Positions 14,338-16,943 of a DNA stretch of 16,943 nucleotides are shown here, piece by piece. The DNA is taken from the NCBI GenBank assembly GCA_009937085.1, contig JAACDD010000041.1, positions 1-16,943 on the forward strand, given 5' to 3'. A program made the translations under genes and the position numbers. The number at the start of each line of letters is the position of its first letter. Positions within the stretch are counted from its first letter, which is position 1. Origin of the DNA: Bacteroidota bacterium (GTDB taxonomy: Bacteria > Bacteroidota > Bacteroidia > Flavobacteriales > Flavobacteriaceae). The notes below the pieces were generated by a model. The model had not been told where the DNA came from. It saw only the letters and a program-made list of their open reading frames with translations, and made no database searches.

Positions 14338-15706
14338 AGTGATGATAAAAATGGGGAATGGTTTCTATTCCTTTTAAAAAATTAAACACCCCAAAATGTT
14401 CGTTGGGGGAGTGGATGGCATCACTGTCCAGTCCAAAGCCCATAAGCACGGTTTTGCTTTTTAGAGTTTCTTCAAAAAGTGCCACAATGGGAATGCTTCC
14501 ACCATCTCGTACGGGTAGCGGTGCTTTTCCAAACGTTTCTATGTAGGCTTTTGAAGCTGCCTGAAACGCCAAACCATCGGGATGCATTACATAGCCTTCA
14601 CCTCCGTGATGCGGAATTATTTTTACAGTTACGCCTTCTGGCGCAAGTGATTTAAAATGTTCGGAGAACAGCTTCGTTATTTCTTCTGATTTTTGATGGG
14701 GTACTAATCGCATCGATATTTTAGCATATGCCTTACTCGCAATTACGGTTTTAGCACCTTCACCCGTATAGCCTCCCCAAATACCGTTCACATCCAAGGT
14801 TGGACGAATGGATTTTCGTTCGAGTGTGGTATAGCCTTCTTCACCATAAACGGCTTTAATATCAAGGGCGTTTTTGTATGCGTCTAATGCAAATGGAATT
14901 TTCGCCATTTCAGCACGTTCAGCAGTGCTAACGATTTCCACATTGTCGTAAAAACCAGGGATGGTAATGCGGTTTTTTTCATCGTGAAGGGAAGCAATCA
15001 TTTGTGTTAAAATAGTAATCGGATTGGCTACCGCTCCGCCATACAGTCCGGAGTGTAAGTCCCGATTAGGTCCTGTGACTTCAACTTCCACATAACTAAG
15101 TCCACGCAATCCGGTGGTGATAGAGGGAATATCATTGGCGATCATGCCCGTATCTGAAATAAGAATCACATCATTCTCAAGTTTTTTGGTGTTGGCACGA
15201 ACAAAATCTTCCAGGTTGTCACTGCCTACTTCTTCTTCGCCTTCAATCATAAATTTAATATTGCACGGCAGTCCACCAGTTTGTTCCATAACCTCCATGG
15301 CTTTGATGTGCATAAACATTTGTCCTTTGTCGTCACATGCGCCTCGCGCAAAAATTGCCCCTTCAGGGTGGAGGTCTGTTTCGCGAATCTCTGGTTCAAA
15401 CGGAGGTGTTTCCCAAAGGTCTAAGGGATCGGGCGGTTGTACGTCATAGTGCCCATATACCAAAACCGTGGGAAGTTTTGGGTCTATGATTTTTTCGGCA
15501 TATACGATAGGATAGCCTTTTGTGGGACACAATTCGGTGTGGGTGCAGCCTACATCTTTTAACGCTATTTGTACTGCTTTTGCAGCGGCTTCCATGTGTT
15601 GTGCATAGGCAGAATCAGCACTTATGGACGGAATACGGATAAGCGAAAACAGTTCTTCTAAAAAGCGGTTTTTATGTTTTGTGATATAACTGCTGATGGC
15701 GTGCAT
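14309..15706 (-). CDS. M20 family metallopeptidase (dipeptidase)
   Basis: A zinc-dependent peptidase that releases amino acids from dipeptides or small peptides, probably in the cytoplasm since no signal peptide is seen. I prefer the start at 15706 (465 residues, MHAISSYITKHKNRF), where family members normally begin; an in-frame ATG at 15748 would add 14 residues and overlap the promoter-like TACCTTCG at 15722-15729. Metal-site motifs are complete: VYGHYDVQPP (His86, Asp88), GACDDKGQ (Asp125), EGEEEVGS (about 155-162), SDTG (Asp185) and a late His in AIHSPNEHF. The lid domain carries DLHSGLYGG. It resembles the carnosinase/CPG2 branch of M20; exact substrate is not predictable. The gene overlaps hemW tail to tail by 29 bases. 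Confidence 0.9.
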   Translation of the reverse strand: MHAISSYITKHKNRFLEELFSLIRIPSISADSAYAQHMEAAAKAVQIALKDVGCTHTELCPTKGYPIVYAEKIIDPKLPTVLVYGHYDVQPPDPLDLWETPPFEPEIRETDLHPEGAIFARGACDDKGQMFMHIKAMEVMEQTGGLPCNIKFMIEGEEEVGSDNLEDFVRANTKKLENDVILISDTGMIANDIPSITTGLRGLSYVEVEVTGPNRDLHSGLYGGAVANPITILTQMIASLHDEKNRITIPGFYDNVEIVSTAERAEMAKIPFALDAYKNALDIKAVYGEEGYTTLERKSIRPTLDVNGIWGGYTGEGAKTVIASKAYAKISMRLVPHQKSEEITKLFSEHFKSLAPEGVTVKIIPHHGGEGYVMHPDGLAFQAASKAYIETFGKAPLPVRDGGSIPIVALFEETLKSKTVLMGFGLDSDAIHSPNEHFGVFNFLKGIETIPHFYHHFTALHQANQ

Positions 15707-15749
15707 GGGCTGAATTTTACACGAAGGTATAAAATTGTTTTTCTTCAAT

Positions 15750-15770
15750 AAAAAAGCCCCTAAAAGGGGC
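15750..15770 (-). terminator. Rho-independent terminator of the two-gene membrane-protein operon
   Basis: On the minus strand the sequence is GCCCCT-TTT-AGGGGC followed by six T and then ATTG. The stem spans 15756-15770 and the T run is the complement of 15750-15755. It lies 35 bases after the stop codon of the gene ending at 15806 and immediately before the M20 gene, so it separates these two minus-strand units. Confidence 0.82.
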
Positions 15771-15805
15771 CTTCGTTTTCTATAGTTAGATAGTAATAAA
15801 TCTAC

Positions 15806-16210
15806 CTAAGCGGTTCCTCTTTTAGATCCGTACAGCAATAGCACAATCATTATTAAATTTAAGATAATGACAGGCAGGGGAGCTGTTGGATTTCCTTTAA
15901 TGGCACCAATTAAATCAGGCAATGCAAAAAAGCCCATCAACATAAAGAATAAAAATGAAAGGCGTCTTAAAACCATCAAGTCGGAGAAGGTTAGTACACC
16001 ATACATCAAAAAACAGATGGCAATCCCCATCAGCCCAACTACCAAAGAAAATAATTCAAACATTTTAACTGCATCCTGTGAAGGGGTGTTACCAAAACTT
16101 TCCGTAATTAAAGCCAATTTAAATTCTGGCGAAAAATAGCTAATGAGTAGCGGAACTAATTGCAAAAACAACAGCGCAATTGAAATCTTAATTATTGTTT
16201 TAATTTTCAT
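15806..16210 (-). CDS. Four-helix membrane protein, function unknown
   Basis: A 134-residue protein with four probable membrane helices: about 8-24, 50-70, 80-98 and 110-127. A periplasmic-side loop with SPEFKLALITESFGNTPSQD lies between the first two. The C terminus is short and basic (GSKRGTA). I do not recognise a family, and no catalytic or ligand motif stands out. It lies 17 bases after another small membrane protein on the same strand, and a strong terminator follows it, so the two form an operon. A joint role in the membrane is likely but unspecified. Confidence 0.7.
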   Translation of the reverse strand: MKIKTIIKISIALLFLQLVPLLISYFSPEFKLALITESFGNTPSQDAVKMFELFSLVVGLMGIAICFLMYGVLTFSDLMVLRRLSFLFFMLMGFFALPDLIGAIKGNPTAPLPVIILNLIMIVLLLYGSKRGTA

Positions 16211-16227
16211 AAAATTGATTTTAAAAA

Positions 16228-16656
16228 TTATTCTGACTTAGAAAGGTTAAGCCAAACACCCGCAATAACCATAACGGCAAAGGTTACAACAAACACAACT
16301 GCTGCAGGCTCAGGTGAAAAGGGTAGTGGTAACCCATCTTGAACTGTGTATTGTGTAAAATCCACAATGCTTTGCGCCCATGGCGTTAGCTCAACACCAC
16401 TTTCTTTTAGTGCCGAAAGCCTGTAAGACTGCCCCAATTGTATATTCCTTAGGAATGAAAATACGGAGTATCCATAAAAAGTTGAGCAAAGCCCAAAAAT
16501 GGTTACTAAGATTTTACCAAAAATATTGGCTTGATTTTCTCTTTGAAAGCGAATCAATCTAAATGTAATAAAGACTAGCGCAGTAAAGGTTACGAGGTAA
16601 ATTCCATTGGCAATCAGTGCCAGCTGGGTTCCGTTAAAAACTTCTATTTCGTTCAT
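16228..16656 (-). CDS. Three-helix membrane protein, function unknown
   Basis: A 142-residue protein with about three membrane helices: 13-33, 45-65 and 119-138. A soluble stretch between helices two and three (about 70-112) contains GQSYRLSALKESGVELTPWA. The N terminus is short and acidic, and the C terminus is LNLSKSE. I know no function for it. It is the first gene of the two-gene unit that ends at 15806. No clear promoter match was found upstream in the AT-rich gap that ends at the tRNA-Leu gene. Confidence 0.68.
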   Translation of the reverse strand: MNEIEVFNGTQLALIANGIYLVTFTALVFITFRLIRFQRENQANIFGKILVTIFGLCSTFYGYSVFSFLRNIQLGQSYRLSALKESGVELTPWAQSIVDFTQYTVQDGLPLPFSPEPAAVVFVVTFAVMVIAGVWLNLSKSE

Positions 16657-16829
16657 TTTAGTTAAATTTTATGTACATATATAAGATTTTTCTATTAACT
16701 GAACGTTAATAGTGCCTTTTTTATCAGGAAATCTTATAGGTGAGTGTTCAAAAAACACATCATGTAAATGAATAAAACAGCAATTTTTTTTCTGCCCAAC
16801 AAAGGCATTACAAATTTGTTAAACATCCT

Positions 16830-16837
16830 TATATTTG
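16830..16837 (+). promoter_or_regulatory. -7 promoter box of tRNA-Leu
   Basis: TATATTTG is a perfect TAnnTTTG box ending 10 bases before the tRNA start. No TTG lies at the expected 19-21 base distance upstream, so only the -7 element is claimed. Confidence 0.55.
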
Positions 16838-16847
16838 CGCACCACTT

Positions 16848-16929
16848 GCGGGTGTGGTGAAATTGGTAGACACGCTAGACTTAGGATCTAGTGCTTCACG
16901 GCGTGGGGGTTCGAGTCCCTTCACCCGCA
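16848..16929 (+). tRNA. tRNA-Leu(UAG)
   Basis: An 82-base tRNA with acceptor stem GCGGGTG / CACCCGC and discriminator A. The anticodon arm is CTAGA-CTTAGGA-TCTAG with anticodon TAG, followed by a long variable arm (TGCTTCACGGCGT) and the T-arm GGGGGTTCGAGTCCC. The long variable arm and anticodon identify leucine. CCA is not encoded. Confidence 0.95.
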
Positions 16930-16943
16930 CAAAACCTCAACGA

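Overview
The window looks like a chromosomal segment from a low-GC member of the Bacteroidota, most likely a flavobacterium. Three things point there. Good promoters follow the Bacteroidota pattern (TTG or TTTG, 19-21 bases, TAnnTTTG). Starts lack Shine-Dalgarno sequences. The order coaX, outer-membrane barrel, TPR protein, lptC, CNNM-type protein, periplasmic peptidyl-prolyl isomerase is of flavobacterial type. All proteins were read from the sequence alone; no database search was possible.

Layout: a tRNA-Phe, cut off by the window edge, lies on the minus strand at 1-61. From 144 to 5520 six plus-strand genes are packed with overlaps or gaps of at most 9 bases: coaX, an outer-membrane beta-barrel, a secreted TPR protein, lptC, a two-helix membrane protein and a CNNM/CorC-type protein. 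A PpiD/SurA-like foldase follows (5576-7684). This block is about CoA synthesis and cell-envelope assembly. After the accessory locus described below come a DUF456 membrane protein (minus), a lipoprotein, ruvC and hemW (plus), an M20 dipeptidase whose 3' end overlaps hemW tail to tail (minus), two small membrane proteins of unknown role (minus), and a tRNA-Leu(UAG) at 16848-16929.

The standout is the orphan locus at about 7685-11600. It holds a full-length 1,122-codon open reading frame for a compact type II-C-like Cas9. By my alignment all seven recognised catalytic positions are replaced: RuvC D to H8, E to V558, H to P777 and D to I780; HNH D to V636, H to Y637 and N to K660. The bridge helix, REC motifs, WED region and C-terminal PAM-interacting region are still recognisable. 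Directly upstream on the opposite strand is a convincing tracrRNA gene of about 70 nt. It has a consensus promoter that overlaps the cas9 start codon, an anti-repeat ending in ATCACAAT, an ACAATAAGGC...GCCG nexus, a second hairpin and a terminator with eight U. Just after cas9 are two copies of a short repeat beginning ATTGTGATTTGA. They can pair with the anti-repeat as 8 bp, a 2x2 bulge and 2-3 bp more, the usual geometry of a crRNA:tracrRNA duplex. There is no cas1, cas2, csn2 or recognisable regular array.

My inference is a domesticated, naturally nuclease-dead Cas9 with its own tracrRNA and one or two crRNA-like or scaRNA-like guides, acting by binding DNA or RNA (gene regulation or interference blocking) and not by cutting. 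Its target cannot be determined from this window.
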